Shown here: positions 17,384 through 26,451 of the stretch, one piece after another
Numbering within the stretch: the stretch's first letter is position 1
Layout of the letters: each line of letters starts with the position of its first letter
From: Actinoplanes subtropicus
GTDB lineage: Bacteria; Actinomycetota; Actinomycetes; Mycobacteriales; Micromonosporaceae
Direction: 5' to 3'
Length of the DNA: 64,000 nucleotides
NCBI RefSeq assembly: GCF_000721705.1
Contig: NZ_JOJL01000027.1
Coordinates: forward strand, 292,112-356,111
Translations under genes and position numbers: made by a program
The notes under the pieces: model-generated
What the model was told of the DNA's origin: nothing
Database searches by the model: none
What the model saw: the letters and a program-made list of their open reading frames with translations, nothing else

Positions 17384-17397
17384 GGGCCGTTGGTCCC
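17384..17397. promoter_or_regulatory. DosR-type box upstream of the aldolase remnant
   Basis: GGGCCGTTGGTCCC, the best match to the local consensus, 77 bp upstream of the ATG at 17475. The promoter has outlived its gene, which is reduced to about 40 codons. Confidence 0.65.
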
Positions 17398-17474
17398 GGC
17401 GGTCCCGGCCCGGCGACCCTGACCGTCCCGGCCGGTTCGCGGGACGGTGAAGGAAAGAGCGAGAGGAGATCGTC

Positions 17475-17678
17475 ATGAGCGCGCGGCTACGGCTGGCCCA
17501 GTGCGGTCTGAGCGCCGGCAAGAAGGCCCGGCTGCACCGCATCCTCTACAAGCACGGCCTGGGCATCGGCACTGCCCTGTTCCTGCCTACGACCACGGTC
17601 TCGGGCACCGGCCAGCCGGCCGGCACGAGCACCACCGGGCAGGTGCTGCCCCGCAGGCCGACCGGCCCGGCGCCGTAG
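17475..17678 (+). pseudogene. Remnant of a class I fructose-bisphosphate aldolase gene (5' end only)
   Basis: The first 40 codons read KKARLHRILYKHGLGIGTAL then FLP, the opening of DeoC/LacD-type class I fructose-bisphosphate aldolases, whose next residues are usually a PYDQG-like segment with HG. That segment (YDHGLGHRP) is found one frame over, so there is a frameshift near 17588, and no further aldolase sequence follows: the reading frame runs antisense through the 3' end of the neighbouring USP gene. A good ribosome binding site (GAGAGGAG) and a DosR-type box precede the ATG. It is a truncated former member of the regulon; no enzyme can be made. Confidence 0.6.
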
Positions 17679-18481
17679 AGCAGCTCGGCGAAGCGCCCGT
17701 GCCGGCCGATCCCGGCGACCAGCAACCGGCCACGATGCGACGCCCGGTCGATGGTGCAGGCGAGGTCCAGATCCGACACGACCAACCGATCGACGGTCAC
17801 CTCGGGGTACCGCTGCGACCATTCGGTCAGCGCGTCGGTCAACCGGGCGTCGGCGGCCCGGCGTTCCTCGGCGTATCCGCCTCGCACGACCACCGGCGCC
17901 CGGCCGTCCGCCGCGCTCGGCCGGACCCACATGTGCACCGCCACCAGCCGGGCGCCCCGCTGGGCGGCCTCGGCGAACGCGTATCCGAGCGTGGCGGCCC
18001 CGGACGGGCGGGCCGACGACGCCACCACGACCGGGCCGTCGTGGCCGGCCCCGCGGTTCACCAGCAGCGGGCATTCGCTGTGGTGGGCCAGGTAGGCGGC
18101 GGTCGAGCCCCAGCTCGGCCGGGCGTACGGATCGTCGCGGTGCCCGACCACGAGCAGCTGCGCCTCGGCCGAGCAGTCGGTCAGCGTCGCGGCGGCGCCA
18201 CCCTCCAGCAGTTCGGTGGCGATCGGCACGCCCGGGCCGGCGAGCGCCGCCCGCCGCCGCGTGACCTCCAGCAGCCGTACGCCGTCCGCCTTCGAGGGCA
18301 CGGAATCCCGGCTCCGGAATACGCCCCGATATCGTCCTGGCCACACGTGCACGATCAGCAACGGGGCTCCGCAACGCGCCGCCTCAGCAGCGGCCAGATC
18401 GACCGTGCCGGGCGTGCTGCGCGAGCCGTCCACCCCGGCCACGACCGGCCGGTTCCGCGGTGTCGAAGCTTCGCTGCCCAT
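17546..18481 (-). CDS. Tandem-domain universal stress protein
   Basis: 311 residues with two USP domains (about 10-145 and 150-285). Domain 1 opens PVVAGVDGSRSTPGTVDLAA and ends in CPLLVNRG; its nucleotide loop is degenerate (VVGHRDDPYARPSWGST). Domain 2 has VAGIGRHGRFAELLYGAGP and ends CPVVLVPAG, again with a weakened ATP-binding loop. The last 25 residues after the domain overlap the antisense aldolase remnant and look unrelated to USPs, so the natural 3' end may have been replaced at the junction. Tandem USPs are DosR targets in mycobacteria. A box lies 58 bp upstream of the ATG at 18481. Confidence 0.85.
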   Translation of the reverse strand: MGSEASTPRNRPVVAGVDGSRSTPGTVDLAAAEAARCGAPLLIVHVWPGRYRGVFRSRDSVPSKADGVRLLEVTRRRAALAGPGVPIATELLEGGAAATLTDCSAEAQLLVVGHRDDPYARPSWGSTAAYLAHHSECPLLVNRGAGHDGPVVVASSARPSGAATLGYAFAEAAQRGARLVAVHMWVRPSAADGRAPVVVRGGYAEERRAADARLTDALTEWSQRYPEVTVDRLVVSDLDLACTIDRASHRGRLLVAGIGRHGRFAELLYGAGPVGLRGSTCPVVLVPAGWPVPETVVVGRNRAVPMPRPCL

Positions 18482-18539
18482 GTTCGCAGGCTAGGTGTGC
18501 CACGAAGCGGCCCGGCACGGCCGGAGGACCGGTCGGGCC

Positions 18540-18553
18540 GGGCCGTTGGTCAC
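18540..18553. promoter_or_regulatory. DosR-type box upstream of USP 17546-18481
   Basis: GGGCCGTTGGTCAC, 58 bp upstream of the USP start. Its GGTCAC half also supplies the stop codon (TGA, minus strand, 18550-18552) of the SHOCT-protein gene, so gene end and operator overlap. Confidence 0.65.
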
Positions 18554-18831
18554 GCTTCGGCCGAGCCGAGGTCGGGTGGCACCGACAGGGGATGACGATC
18601 GTCGTCCCGGGCCGCGAGCCCCTCGATCGCGTGCCGGTACTGGGTCGTGCTGATCTCCCCGGCCAGCCGCTTGGCCACGAGCACACCCTCGAGGCTCTCC
18701 GGCTCGGCGGCGTGCGGAGTGTCCGGCTCCGACGGCGCGGCGGCCTGGGCAACGGTCGGCCGGGACCACACGGTGACCAGGCAGATCGTGACGACCAGCG
18801 AGACGAACAGAATCAGGAACAACATCCTCAT
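18550..18831 (-). CDS. Small membrane-anchored SHOCT-domain protein
   Basis: 93 residues. An N-terminal membrane helix (MRMLFLILFVSLVVTICLVT) is followed by a flexible acidic linker and a C-terminal SHOCT motif (LEGVLVAKRLAGEISTTQYR). SHOCT modules are short helical segments often found at protein ends, thought to help oligomerisation. The ATG at 18831 has GGGAGGTG 2-8 bases upstream. A DosR-type box is 45 bp upstream, and a similar SHOCT membrane protein with its own box is found at 51655-51909. Function is unknown; a small membrane accessory of the dormancy response is an inference. Confidence 0.75.
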   Translation of the reverse strand: MRMLFLILFVSLVVTICLVTVWSRPTVAQAAAPSEPDTPHAAEPESLEGVLVAKRLAGEISTTQYRHAIEGLAARDDDRHPLSVPPDLGSAEA

Positions 18832-18876
18832 CACCTCCCATCGACGATGGTCGCCGAGCGATCGAGATGATCGGCA

Positions 18877-18890
18877 GGGACCTACGTCCC
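18877..18890. promoter_or_regulatory. DosR-type box upstream of the SHOCT gene
   Basis: GGGACCTACGTCCC, a near-perfect palindrome 45 bp upstream of the SHOCT-protein ATG at 18831. With 18900-18913 it forms a closely spaced pair between divergent genes. Confidence 0.7.
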
Positions 18891-18899
18891 CCCGGACGA

Positions 18900-18913
18900 C
18901 GGACTTTGGGCAC
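18900..18913. promoter_or_regulatory. DosR-type box upstream of the CtpF-like gene
   Basis: CGGACTTTGGGCAC, 59 bp upstream of the GTG at 18973. The central GACTTTGG resembles the mycobacterial box more than most local copies do. Confidence 0.55.
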
Positions 18914-18972
18914 TGCGGCGGCGACCTGGCCGGCCGGACGATGGAGGCGGACCCACGGAAGGGGTGAATCCC

Positions 18973-20856
18973 GTGACCACCACCCTCGTCCCCGCCGGCC
19001 TGAGCTCGGCGGAGGCCGCGGCCCGCCTGGCCGCCGACGGGCCCAATCTCGTCGCCAAGCCGCCGCGCCGCCGCCTGATCGCCCGGGTCGGCCGGCAACT
19101 GGCCGATCCGCTGGTCGCGCTCCTGCTGGCCTGCGCCGTGGTGACAACCATCCTGCGCGACCTGCCGGACACCGCGATCATCGTGCTGGTCGTGCTGGTC
19201 AACACCGTGATCGGCGTCGTACAGGAGGTGCGCGCGGACGCGGCGATCGCCGCCCTGGACGACCTGGCCGCGCCGACGGCGCGGGTGGTGCGGGACGGCC
19301 ACGACCTGATGGTTCCGGCCGCGTCGTTGGTTCGAGGCGATTGCGTACGCCTGGAGGCCGGCGACATCGTGCCCGCCGACCTGGAGCTGACGGTGGCCGA
19401 GCGGGCGTCGTTCGACGAGTCCTCGCTGACCGGCGAGTCGGTGCCGGTGTCCCGGGCGGCCGGCGAGCCGGCCGGCTCCGGCACCGTGCTCACCGCCGGC
19501 CGCGCGACGGGTCTCGTCACCCGCACCGGCGCGGCCGGCTCGCTCGGCCGGATCGCCGCCCTGGTGGCGCACACCAAGCCGGGCCCGACCCCGCTGCAGC
19601 GCCGGCTGGCCGCGCTCGGCCGGATCCTGGGCATGGCCGCGATCGCCGTCTCCGCGGTCGTCTTCGCCCTCGGCGTGCTGGCCGGCCAGCCGGTCGTCCG
19701 GATGGCGATCACCGCGGTCAGCCTGACGGTCGCGGCCGTGCCGGAGAGCCTGCCCCCGGTGGTCACCCTGGCCCTCGCGCTCGGCGCCCGCCGGATGGCC
19801 CGCACCCGCGCCATCCCCCGCCACCTGCACGCTGTCGAGACGCTCGGCTCGGTCACCGTGATCGCGGCCGACAAGACCGGCACGCTGACCGAGAACCGGA
19901 TGTCCGTGCAGCGCGCGGTGACCGCCGACGGCACGCGCTACACGATCGACGGAAGCGGCTACGGTCCGGCGGGAACGATCCGGCCGTACGTCGACAAGCA
20001 GGTGCGGCGGCTCGCGCTGGCCGGCCTGCTGTGCAACGACGCCGGCCTGATCCCGCCCGCCGGCGACGGCGACTGGGCCGCGGCCGGCGACCCGATGGAG
20101 GCCGCCCTCGTCGCGTTCGCCGCCCGGTGCGGGCTCGACCCGGACGCCGAGCGGGCCCGCGCGCCCCGGGTCGGCGAGCGCCCCTTCGACCACACGACGC
20201 TGCGGATGTCCACAGTGCACGCCCTCGACACGGGCGAGTACCTGGTCGTGGCGAAGGGCGCGCCCGAAGCGGTTCTGGACGGCGACGAGACCCTGACCGC
20301 CGCCGCCCGGGAGCTGGCCGGGGACGGCCTGCGGGTGCTCGCCGTCGCGACCGCCGTCACCGGGAGACCCGACGCCGCCCCGGCGTTCCGTCCGCTCGGC
20401 ATCGTCGGGATCGGTGACCCGCTGCGGGCGGCCGCGGTGGGTGCCGCCGCGGCGTTCGAGCGGTCCGGCGTACGACTGCTCATGATCACCGGAGATCACC
20501 CCGCGACCGCCGCGAGCATCGGCAGCAAGCTGGGCATTCTCGGCCCGGGCGACGTCGTCGCCCGTAGCGACGACGGACCGCTGACCGAGCAGGACGTCGC
20601 GCATGCCCGGGTGTACGCCCGGACGCGGCCCGAACGCAAGCTCGACATCGTGGCCGCCCTGCAGGACCGCGGCGAGGTGGTGGCGATGACCGGCGACGGC
20701 GTGAACGACGCGCCCGCCCGCGAGCTGAGGCTCAGGCCAGCACGACCGGGCAACCGGAACGCCGTGCCACCGCACCGACCAGGGCGGTGGCATAGGCGTT
20801 CGTGGGCCGGGCCAGCACGGCCAGGCAGCAGGACCGGCCGGCCGCGGTCAGGGTGA
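18973..20856 (+). pseudogene. CtpF-type P-type cation ATPase, truncated after the P domain
   Basis: The first 580 codons are a good P2-type cation ATPase: N-terminal [16 protein letters not shown], two membrane helices, [12 protein letters not shown] actuator motif, [17 protein letters not shown] in helix 4, [13 protein letters not shown] phosphorylation site, KGAPEAVLDGD nucleotide-binding domain and [11 protein letters not shown] hinge at 20692-20724. At that point similarity stops; the last 44 codons run antisense through a USP gene. The C-terminal six membrane helices, part of the transport path, are missing, so it should not transport. CtpF is a DosR-regulated ATPase in mycobacteria and a box precedes this gene. 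A matching C-terminal part lies inverted at 22723-23763. GTG 18973 is preferred (GGAAGGGG upstream); 18964 is possible. Confidence 0.8.
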
Positions 20857-21070
20857 TCGCGGGATCGATCGCGTTCCGGACGGAGACCGTGACCGGCACC
20901 TCCGGGTACTTGCCGGACCAGCGCTCCACGAGGTCCGGAAGCTCGGCCCCGTCCACGGTGGCCACCACCCGTACGGCCACGCCACGGCCCTGCGCCTCGT
21001 CGAAGGCGAGGCGCAGGACGTCCTCGGCGGTCCGCACCGCCAGGATGCCGGCGAGGACCGGCCCGGTCAT
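20732..21070 (-). CDS. Single-domain, degenerate universal stress protein
   Basis: 112 residues, shorter than a full USP domain of about 140. It has the start of the domain (GPVLAGILAVRTAEDVLRLA), the KYPEVPVTVSV strand and an ending GCPVVLA, but the usual GSRGRGG nucleotide loop is replaced by LARPTNAYATALVG, so ATP binding is doubtful. It looks like the second half of a tandem USP. The ATG at 21070 overlaps the stop of the CBS-BON gene (ATGA), making it the last gene of a gap-CBS-USP operon. Its 3' end lies at the junction with the truncated ATPase. Confidence 0.65.
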   Translation of the reverse strand: MTGPVLAGILAVRTAEDVLRLAFDEAQGRGVAVRVVATVDGAELPDLVERWSGKYPEVPVTVSVRNAIDPAITLTAAGRSCCLAVLARPTNAYATALVGAVARRSGCPVVLA

Positions 21071-21675
21071 GACGGCCGGCTCGACGCCACGACGACGGCG
21101 GCGACCCCGGGGACCGTACGCGCCAGCACCGTCACGATGCCCTGCTCGGTGTCGTCGTCGAAGTCGCCGGTCACCCGGGCGACGCCGCCGTCCACCACCG
21201 CCGTCCAGCGGTGGCCGTTCGCGTACTCGTCGAGCCGGTGCTGCACCTCGGCGGTGAGCACGTCGTCGCCGCGAACCATGGCGCGCAGGATGTCGCGGCG
21301 GCTGATGATGCCGACCACGGCGCCCGCGTCGAGGACCGGCATGCTGCGTACGTCGTGCTCCAGCATCTGCTCGGCCACCTCGGCGAGGTCGGCGTCCGGC
21401 CGGGTGGTGACCGGGTACGGCGACATCACCTCGACGACCATGCCGGGCCGGTCGGCCGGGTCGGTGTCCGGCCGCCGGAGGTGCGCGGTCGGGTCGGACG
21501 GCACCCGGTGCCAGAGCAGGTCACTCTCGCTCACCATGCCGACCAGCCGGCCACCGTCGTCGATCACCGGCAGCGCGGTCACCGCCTTCGCCGTGATCAG
21601 CTGGGCGGCGCTCTCCACCGTGGTCGTCTGTTTCACGGTGTGCACCGGGCTGCTCATGACATCCTTCGCGCGCAT
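21067..21675 (-). CDS. CBS-pair protein with C-terminal BON domain
   Basis: 202 residues. Two CBS motifs: residues about 1-60 (VMSSPVHTVKQTTTVESAAQ and ALPVIDDGGRLVGMVSESDL) and about 78-135 (VMSPYPVTTRPDADLAEVAE, SMPVLDAGAVVGIISRRD). A BON-like domain follows (about 140-200: LDEYANGHRWTAVVDGGVAR). CBS pairs bind adenine nucleotides; Hrp1, a CBS protein, is strongly DosR-induced in mycobacteria. BON domains are thought to contact membranes or ligands. ATG 21675 is chosen over GTG 21678 because GGAGGTG is 5 bases upstream of it. It is the middle gene of an operon with GAPDH before it. Confidence 0.85.
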   Translation of the reverse strand: MRAKDVMSSPVHTVKQTTTVESAAQLITAKAVTALPVIDDGGRLVGMVSESDLLWHRVPSDPTAHLRRPDTDPADRPGMVVEVMSPYPVTTRPDADLAEVAEQMLEHDVRSMPVLDAGAVVGIISRRDILRAMVRGDDVLTAEVQHRLDEYANGHRWTAVVDGGVARVTGDFDDDTEQGIVTVLARTVPGVAAVVVASSRPS

Positions 21676-21679
21676 CACG

Positions 21680-22693
21680 TCACCTCCGGGCCATCTGCTT
21701 CGTCAGGTCGACGAGGCGGTTGGTGTAGCCCCACTCGTTGTCGTACCAGCCGAACACCTTCACCAGCCGGCCGGAGGCCTGGGTCAGCCGGGCGTCGAAG
21801 ACGCAGGAGGCCGGGTCGCCGACGATGTCGGTCGAGACCAGCGGCGCCTCGGTGTACCGGATGATCCCGGACAGCGGCCCGTCCGCGGCGGCGGCCGCCA
21901 CGGCCTGGTTCACCTGGTCCACGGTGACCTCTTTGCCCAGCTGGAGGGTCAGGTCGCTGATCGAGCCGTCCACCACGGGCACCCGCAGCGCGACGCCGTC
22001 CAGCCGGCCCGCCAGCTCGGGCAGCACCAGACCCACGGCCTTCGCCGCGCCGGTGCTGGTCGGGATGATGTTCACGGCCGCGGCACGGGCCCGGCGCGGG
22101 TCCTTGTGCGGCGCGTCGAGCACGTTCTGGTCGTTGGTGTACGCGTGCACGGTGGTCAGGTAGCCGTGCTCGATCACGAACGCGTCGTGCAGCACCTTCA
22201 CCAGCGGTGCGACGCAGTTGGTGGTGCAGGACGCGGCCGAGACGACCTGGTGGCGTACCGGGTCGTAGGTGTCCGCGTTGACGCCGGGCACCAGGGTCGC
22301 GTCGACGCCCTTGCCGGGTGCCGAGATCAGGACGCGGCCCGCGCCCGCCTTCAGGTGCAGCGCGGCGTCGTCGCGGGTGCGCAGCTTGCCGGTGGACTCG
22401 ATGACCAAGTCGACGCCGAGGGCGCCCCAGGGCAGCGCGTCCGGCGCGCGCTCGGCGAACGTCGGGATGCTGTGCCAGCCGACGCTGAGCGCGTCGCCGT
22501 CGTGGCTGACCTCGGTGCCGAACGGCCCGAAGGTCGAGTCGTACCGGAGCAGGTGCGCCAGCGTGCCGCCGTCGTACAGGTCGTTGATGGCGACCACCTG
22601 CAGGCCCGCGTTGGCCATGTCCTTGGCCAGCAGGCGACGAAGGTAGTTGCGGCCGATCCGGCCGAAACCGTTGATGGCGATGCGATAGGTCAT
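21680..22693 (-). CDS. gap: Glyceraldehyde-3-phosphate dehydrogenase
   Basis: 337 residues, full length. NAD-binding INGFGRIGRNYLRR at the start, the catalytic cysteine in SAASCTTNCVAPL, HAYTNDQ, and the C-terminal WYDNEWGYTNRLVDL. It converts glyceraldehyde 3-phosphate, phosphate and NAD(P)+ to 1,3-bisphosphoglycerate. The residue after the Rossmann glycine turn region reads INDLYDG, leaving the coenzyme preference open. It heads an operon with the CBS-BON and USP genes and has a DosR-type box 60 bp upstream. Such placement suggests a stress-specific isozyme rather than the housekeeping one (inference). Confidence 0.93.
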   Translation of the reverse strand: MTYRIAINGFGRIGRNYLRRLLAKDMANAGLQVVAINDLYDGGTLAHLLRYDSTFGPFGTEVSHDGDALSVGWHSIPTFAERAPDALPWGALGVDLVIESTGKLRTRDDAALHLKAGAGRVLISAPGKGVDATLVPGVNADTYDPVRHQVVSAASCTTNCVAPLVKVLHDAFVIEHGYLTTVHAYTNDQNVLDAPHKDPRRARAAAVNIIPTSTGAAKAVGLVLPELAGRLDGVALRVPVVDGSISDLTLQLGKEVTVDQVNQAVAAAAADGPLSGIIRYTEAPLVSTDIVGDPASCVFDARLTQASGRLVKVFGWYDNEWGYTNRLVDLTKQMARR

Positions 22694-22722
22694 GGTCGTC
22701 CTCCCACAGTGGTTCCCTGCCT

Positions 22723-23763
22723 TCAGCCTTTCGCCGATCCGCCCCGGCGGGCAGAGCCGAAGGTCCCGGCACGGCGGGACCACCACCGGTACGCCTCGTC
22801 GGCGGCCCAGACGACGACCGGGAAGGGCAGCAGGAACGCGATCTCGGCGGGCCCGAGGGCGGCGGTGCCGAAGATCGGTTGCAGCGGCGGGAGGTAGATC
22901 AGCAAGGCCGCGAAGACCAGCTCGAACACGATGCCGGCCAGCAGCAGCCGATTGCTGAACACGCCGATCGAGCGCAGCGACGCATGGTCGGTGCGGGCCG
23001 CGAACGCCGTGCCGATCTGGCAGGCCACGATCCCGGCGAAGGTCATCGTGGTGGCCTCCCGGTAGCCGGCCCGCGACAGCGTCCAGAAGAACCCGGCCGT
23101 CACCAGCGCCGCCGAGACCACCCCGAGCAGCCCCAGGCCCGCAGCAGCAACCGCCGGTCGATGACCCCCTCCGTGGGCGAGCGCGGCGGCCGGTCCATCA
23201 GCCCCGGCTCGGCCCGCTCACGGCCCAGGGCGAGCGCGGGCAGGGTCTCGGTGCCCAGGTCGATGGCGAGGATCTGCAGCACGGTCAGCGGCAACGGCAC
23301 CGCGCCGCCGGAGAGCGCGAAGATCAGGAACGGGACGACCTCGGGTACGGCGTGGGCGAAGATGTAGAGCACGAACTTGCGGACGTTGTCGAAGACCCGG
23401 CGGCCGGCTTCGACCGCCCGCACGATGGTGGCGAAGTTGTCGTCGGTGAGCACCGTGGTGGCCGCCTCGCGGGCGACGTCGGTGCCGGAGCGGCCCATCG
23501 CCACCCCGATGTCCGCGTGCCGCAGCGCCGGGGCGTCGTTGACGCCGTCCCCGGTCATCGCGACGATCTGGCCGGCCGCCCGCAGTGCCTCGCAGATGCG
23601 CAGCTTGCCCTCCGGCGACGAGCGGGCGAAGACGATCTCGCCCGGCTCGGCGAGCAGCGCGTCCAGCTCCGGCTCGGTCATCCGGTCCAGCTGCTCGCCG
23701 GTGACGATCCGCCGGGCCGCGCCGCCGACACCGACCTGCCGGGCCGCGCCGCCGAGCAGGGAC
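22723..23763 (-). pseudogene. C-terminal part of a CtpF-type P-type ATPase, N-terminally truncated and frameshifted
   Basis: On the minus strand the sequence starts abruptly at about 23715-23763 with the end of a P domain ([20 protein letters not shown]), then [40 protein letters not shown] and the C-terminal membrane helices with [20 protein letters not shown] one-base loss near 23127 shifts the frame; the protein continues as [20 protein letters not shown] and four more hydrophobic segments to the stop at 22723. The phosphorylation and actuator domains are missing. It would complement the truncated ATPase at 18973-20720, which ends at the same GDGVNDAPA motif on the other strand. Confidence 0.8.
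22754..22767. promoter_or_regulatory. DosR-type box upstream of gap
   Basis: GAGCCGAAGGTCCC, 60 bp upstream of the GAPDH start codon and inside the 3' end of the ATPase remnant. One deviation from the GGGCCG half-site. Confidence 0.6.
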
Positions 23764-23764
23764 T

Positions 23765-25664
23765 GCCCGGACGCACCAACACGATCCTGCAGACCTGCTT
23801 CTTCGCGATCTCCGGGGTGCTCCCCCGGGACGCCGCGATCGCCAAGATCAAAGACAAGATCACCCAGACGTACGCCCGGCGCGGCGCCGACGTCGTGGCC
23901 CGCAACCACGCGGCCGTCGGCGCCACCGTCGAGGCCCTGCACCGGATCGCCGTCCCGGCCACGGTCACCGCCACCCGCCACCGGCCCCCGCCGGTGCCCG
24001 CGGACGCGCCGCCGTTCGTCCGCGAGGTCACCGGCCCGATGCTGGCCGGCGAGGGCGACCGGCTGCCGGTCAGCGCGCTGCCGGCGGACGGCACCTACCC
24101 GGGCGGCACCACCGCGTACGAGAAACGCAACATCGCCGATCTGGTGGCGGTCTGGGACCCGCAGACCTGCATCCAGTGCGGCACCTGCTCCTTCGTCTGC
24201 CCGCACAGCGTGATCCGGTCCAAGTTCTACGACCTCAAGGAGCTGGCCGGCGCGCCGGACGGCTTCCCGTCCGCCCCGCTGAACGCCCGCGGCCTGCCGG
24301 ACCACCGGTTCACCCTGGAGGTCTACCTCGAGGACTGCACCGGCTGCGGGCTGTGCGTCGAGGCCTGCCCGGTCGGCGCGCCCGAACGCAAGGCGATCAA
24401 CCTGGAACCGCGGGAGCCCTTGGTGGCCGCCGGCCGGGCCGACATCGCGTTCTTCGAGACGCTGCCGCACGCCGACCGCTCCCGGGTGGACTTCGGCACC
24501 GTCCGCGGCGCCCAGTTCCTGCAACCGCTGTTCGAGTTCTCCCTCGCCTGCGCGGGCTGCGGCGAGACGCCGTACCTGAAACTGCTCTCCCAGCTGTTCG
24601 GCGACCGGCTGATGGTCGCCAACGCCACCGGCTGCTCCTCGATCTACGGTGGGAACCTGCCCACCACGCCGTGGACCCGCAACCCGCAGGGCCGCGGCCC
24701 GGCCTGGTCGAACTCGCTGTTCGAGGACGACGCCGAGTTCGGGATGGGCTTCCGCCTCACCGCCGACCTGCACCACCGGCTGGCCGCCGACCGCCTCGGC
24801 GCGCTGCGCGACCGGCTCGGCCCGGAGCTGGTGGACGCCGTGCTCGCCGCGCCGCAGCGGTACGAGTCGGAGTTCGCCGAACAGCGGGACCGGATCGCGG
24901 AGCTGGGCCGCCGGCTGGACGAGCTGCCGCCCGGCGACCCGGCCGTCGCCGACCTGCGCAGCGTCCTGGACCATCTGGTGCGGCGCAGCATCTGGATCGT
25001 CGGCGGGGACGGCTGGGCGTACGACATCGGCTCGGCCGGGCTCGACCACGTCCTGGCCAGCGGCCGCAACGTCAACGTGCTGGTGCTGGACACCGAGGTC
25101 TACTCCAACACCGGCGGGCAGATGTCCAAGGCAACGCCGCTGTCGGCGGTCGCCCGGTTCGCCGCGGCCGGCAAGACCACCCCGAAGAAGGACCTCGCCC
25201 TGCAGGCCATCGCCTACGGCAACGTGTACGTCGCCCGGGTCGCGATGGGCGCCGACCCCGAGCAGACGCTGTGCGCGCTGCGCGAGGCGGAGGCCTACGA
25301 CGGCCCGTCGCTGATCATCGCGTACTCCCATTGCATCGCGCACGGCATCGACATGCGCGACGGCCTGGGCCAGCAGCAGCGCGCCGTGCGCAGCGGCTAC
25401 TGGCCGCTGATGCGCTACGACCCGGTGCTGCGCGCGGCCGGCCGCAACCCGTTCCTGCTCGACTCTCCGCGCCCGCGCACGCCGCTGTCCGACTACACCG
25501 ACCGCGAGCTGCGGTTCCGCCGCCTGCGCGACACCGACCCGGAGGAGGCGGCGCGGCTCGCCGTGCTCGCTCAGGAGGCGGTCGACCAGCGCTGGCAGGT
25601 CTACGAGGAGATGGCCACCCGCGGCCCGGAGCGCTTCCCGGCCGACGCCCGGCCCGGCCGCTGA
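23765..25664 (+). pseudogene. nifJ: Pyruvate:ferredoxin (flavodoxin) oxidoreductase, lacking the N-terminal third
   Basis: About 630 codons of the C-terminal part of the single-chain enzyme (normally near 1170). Visible: [20 protein letters not shown], the two-cluster ferredoxin domain with [15 protein letters not shown] and [13 protein letters not shown], the extra cluster ligands in [15 protein letters not shown] and GCSSIYGG, and the thiamine diphosphate region [13 protein letters not shown] with [17 protein letters not shown]. The N-terminal pyruvate-binding domains I-II are missing and no start codon with a ribosome binding site is found; the frame runs in from antisense of the ATPase remnant. 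The enzyme would convert pyruvate to acetyl-CoA, CO2 and reduced ferredoxin under anoxia, but this copy cannot be complete. The stop at 25664 is natural. Confidence 0.8.
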
Positions 25665-25669
25665 CACAC

Positions 25670-25683
25670 AGGACTTTGGACCC
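25670..25683. promoter_or_regulatory. DosR-type box upstream of doxX-like gene
   Basis: AGGACTTTGGACCC, 83 bp upstream of the ATG at 25767 and just after the nifJ stop. The ACTTTGG core is close to the mycobacterial consensus. Confidence 0.6.
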
Positions 25684-25766
25684 TTCGGGGTCGGGCTGTT
25701 CGGCACGGGCGCACGACGCACGGAACGGGCAGGCTCAAGGCAAGGACATCGATAGAGGAGGACACC

Positions 25767-26360
25767 ATGACGACCATCGGCCGGGGCTCCACCGCCCACC
25801 ACCTCGAGAAGGTTGAGGCGCCCGGCTCCATGCTCACCAAGACCGCCGCCAAGGCGCTCGCGGTCCTGCGCATCTCCACGGGATTCGTCTTCCTGTGGGC
25901 GTTCCTCGACAAGACCTTCGGGTGGGGTTTCGCCACTCCGTCCGCCCGGTCGTGGATCAACGGCGGCTCCCCCACCAAGGGCTTCCTGTCCAGCGTCGAC
26001 GTCGGCCCCGGCTGGCTGCAGACCTTCTTCCACAACATCGCCGGCAACCCGGTGACCGACTGGCTGTTCATGCTCGCCCTGCTCGGCATCGGCCTCGCCT
26101 TCATCCTCGGCATCGGCATGCGGATCGCGGCCGGCGCCACCGTGATCCTCATGGCCATGATGTGGCTCGCCGAGTTCCCGCTCGACAAGACCGGCGCCAA
26201 GGGCGCGCCCAGTGGCTCGACCAACCCGATCACCGACTACCACTTCATCTACGCCGTCACCGGGATCGTCCTGGCGCTCACCTACGCCGGGCACACCTGG
26301 GGCCTGGGCAAGTGGTGGGCCTCGCTGCCCATCGTCCAGAAGAACCGCTGGCTGATCTGA
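25767..26360 (+). CDS. DoxX/TQO-like membrane protein
   Basis: 197 residues with four hydrophobic segments (about 29-48, 90-110, 112-132 and 160-178). The first helix region [20 protein letters not shown] and the following FGWGF are typical of DoxX-type proteins, related to the small subunit of thiosulfate:quinone oxidoreductase; relatives link thiol/oxidant stress to the respiratory membrane. GGAGGA lies 6-11 bases before the ATG. A DosR-type box is upstream and a strong terminator follows, so it is a monocistronic unit. The electron donor or partner is unknown. Confidence 0.8.
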   Translation: MTTIGRGSTAHHLEKVEAPGSMLTKTAAKALAVLRISTGFVFLWAFLDKTFGWGFATPSARSWINGGSPTKGFLSSVDVGPGWLQTFFHNIAGNPVTDWLFMLALLGIGLAFILGIGMRIAAGATVILMAMMWLAEFPLDKTGAKGAPSGSTNPITDYHFIYAVTGIVLALTYAGHTWGLGKWWASLPIVQKNRWLI

Positions 26361-26370
26361 CCCATCTTGA

Positions 26371-26400
26371 AACCGCCCGGCCCGTCGAGGCCGGGCGGTT
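26371..26400. terminator. Rho-independent-like terminator after doxX-like gene
   Basis: A perfect 12-bp stem (AACCGCCCGGCC with its complement) with a six-base loop CGTCGA lies 10 bp after the stop codon. No long T run follows, as is common in high-GC actinobacteria. Confidence 0.8.
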
Positions 26401-26451
26401 CGCCGTGCAGGATAGGGAGGCGACGTTGTCGTCCACCGAGCGGAGGCCTCC

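Noticed and set aside
18550..20793. Minus-strand 747-codon open frame over the CtpF-like gene
   Set aside because: Composition is typical of a high-GC shadow frame; only the last 93 codons (from 18831) have a ribosome binding site, a membrane helix and a SHOCT motif.
23700..23765. Short direct repeat of GCCGGGCCGCGCCGCCGA near the ATPase-nifJ junction
   Set aside because: Two imperfect copies only, in very GC-rich coding DNA; may be slippage, not enough to call an attachment site.
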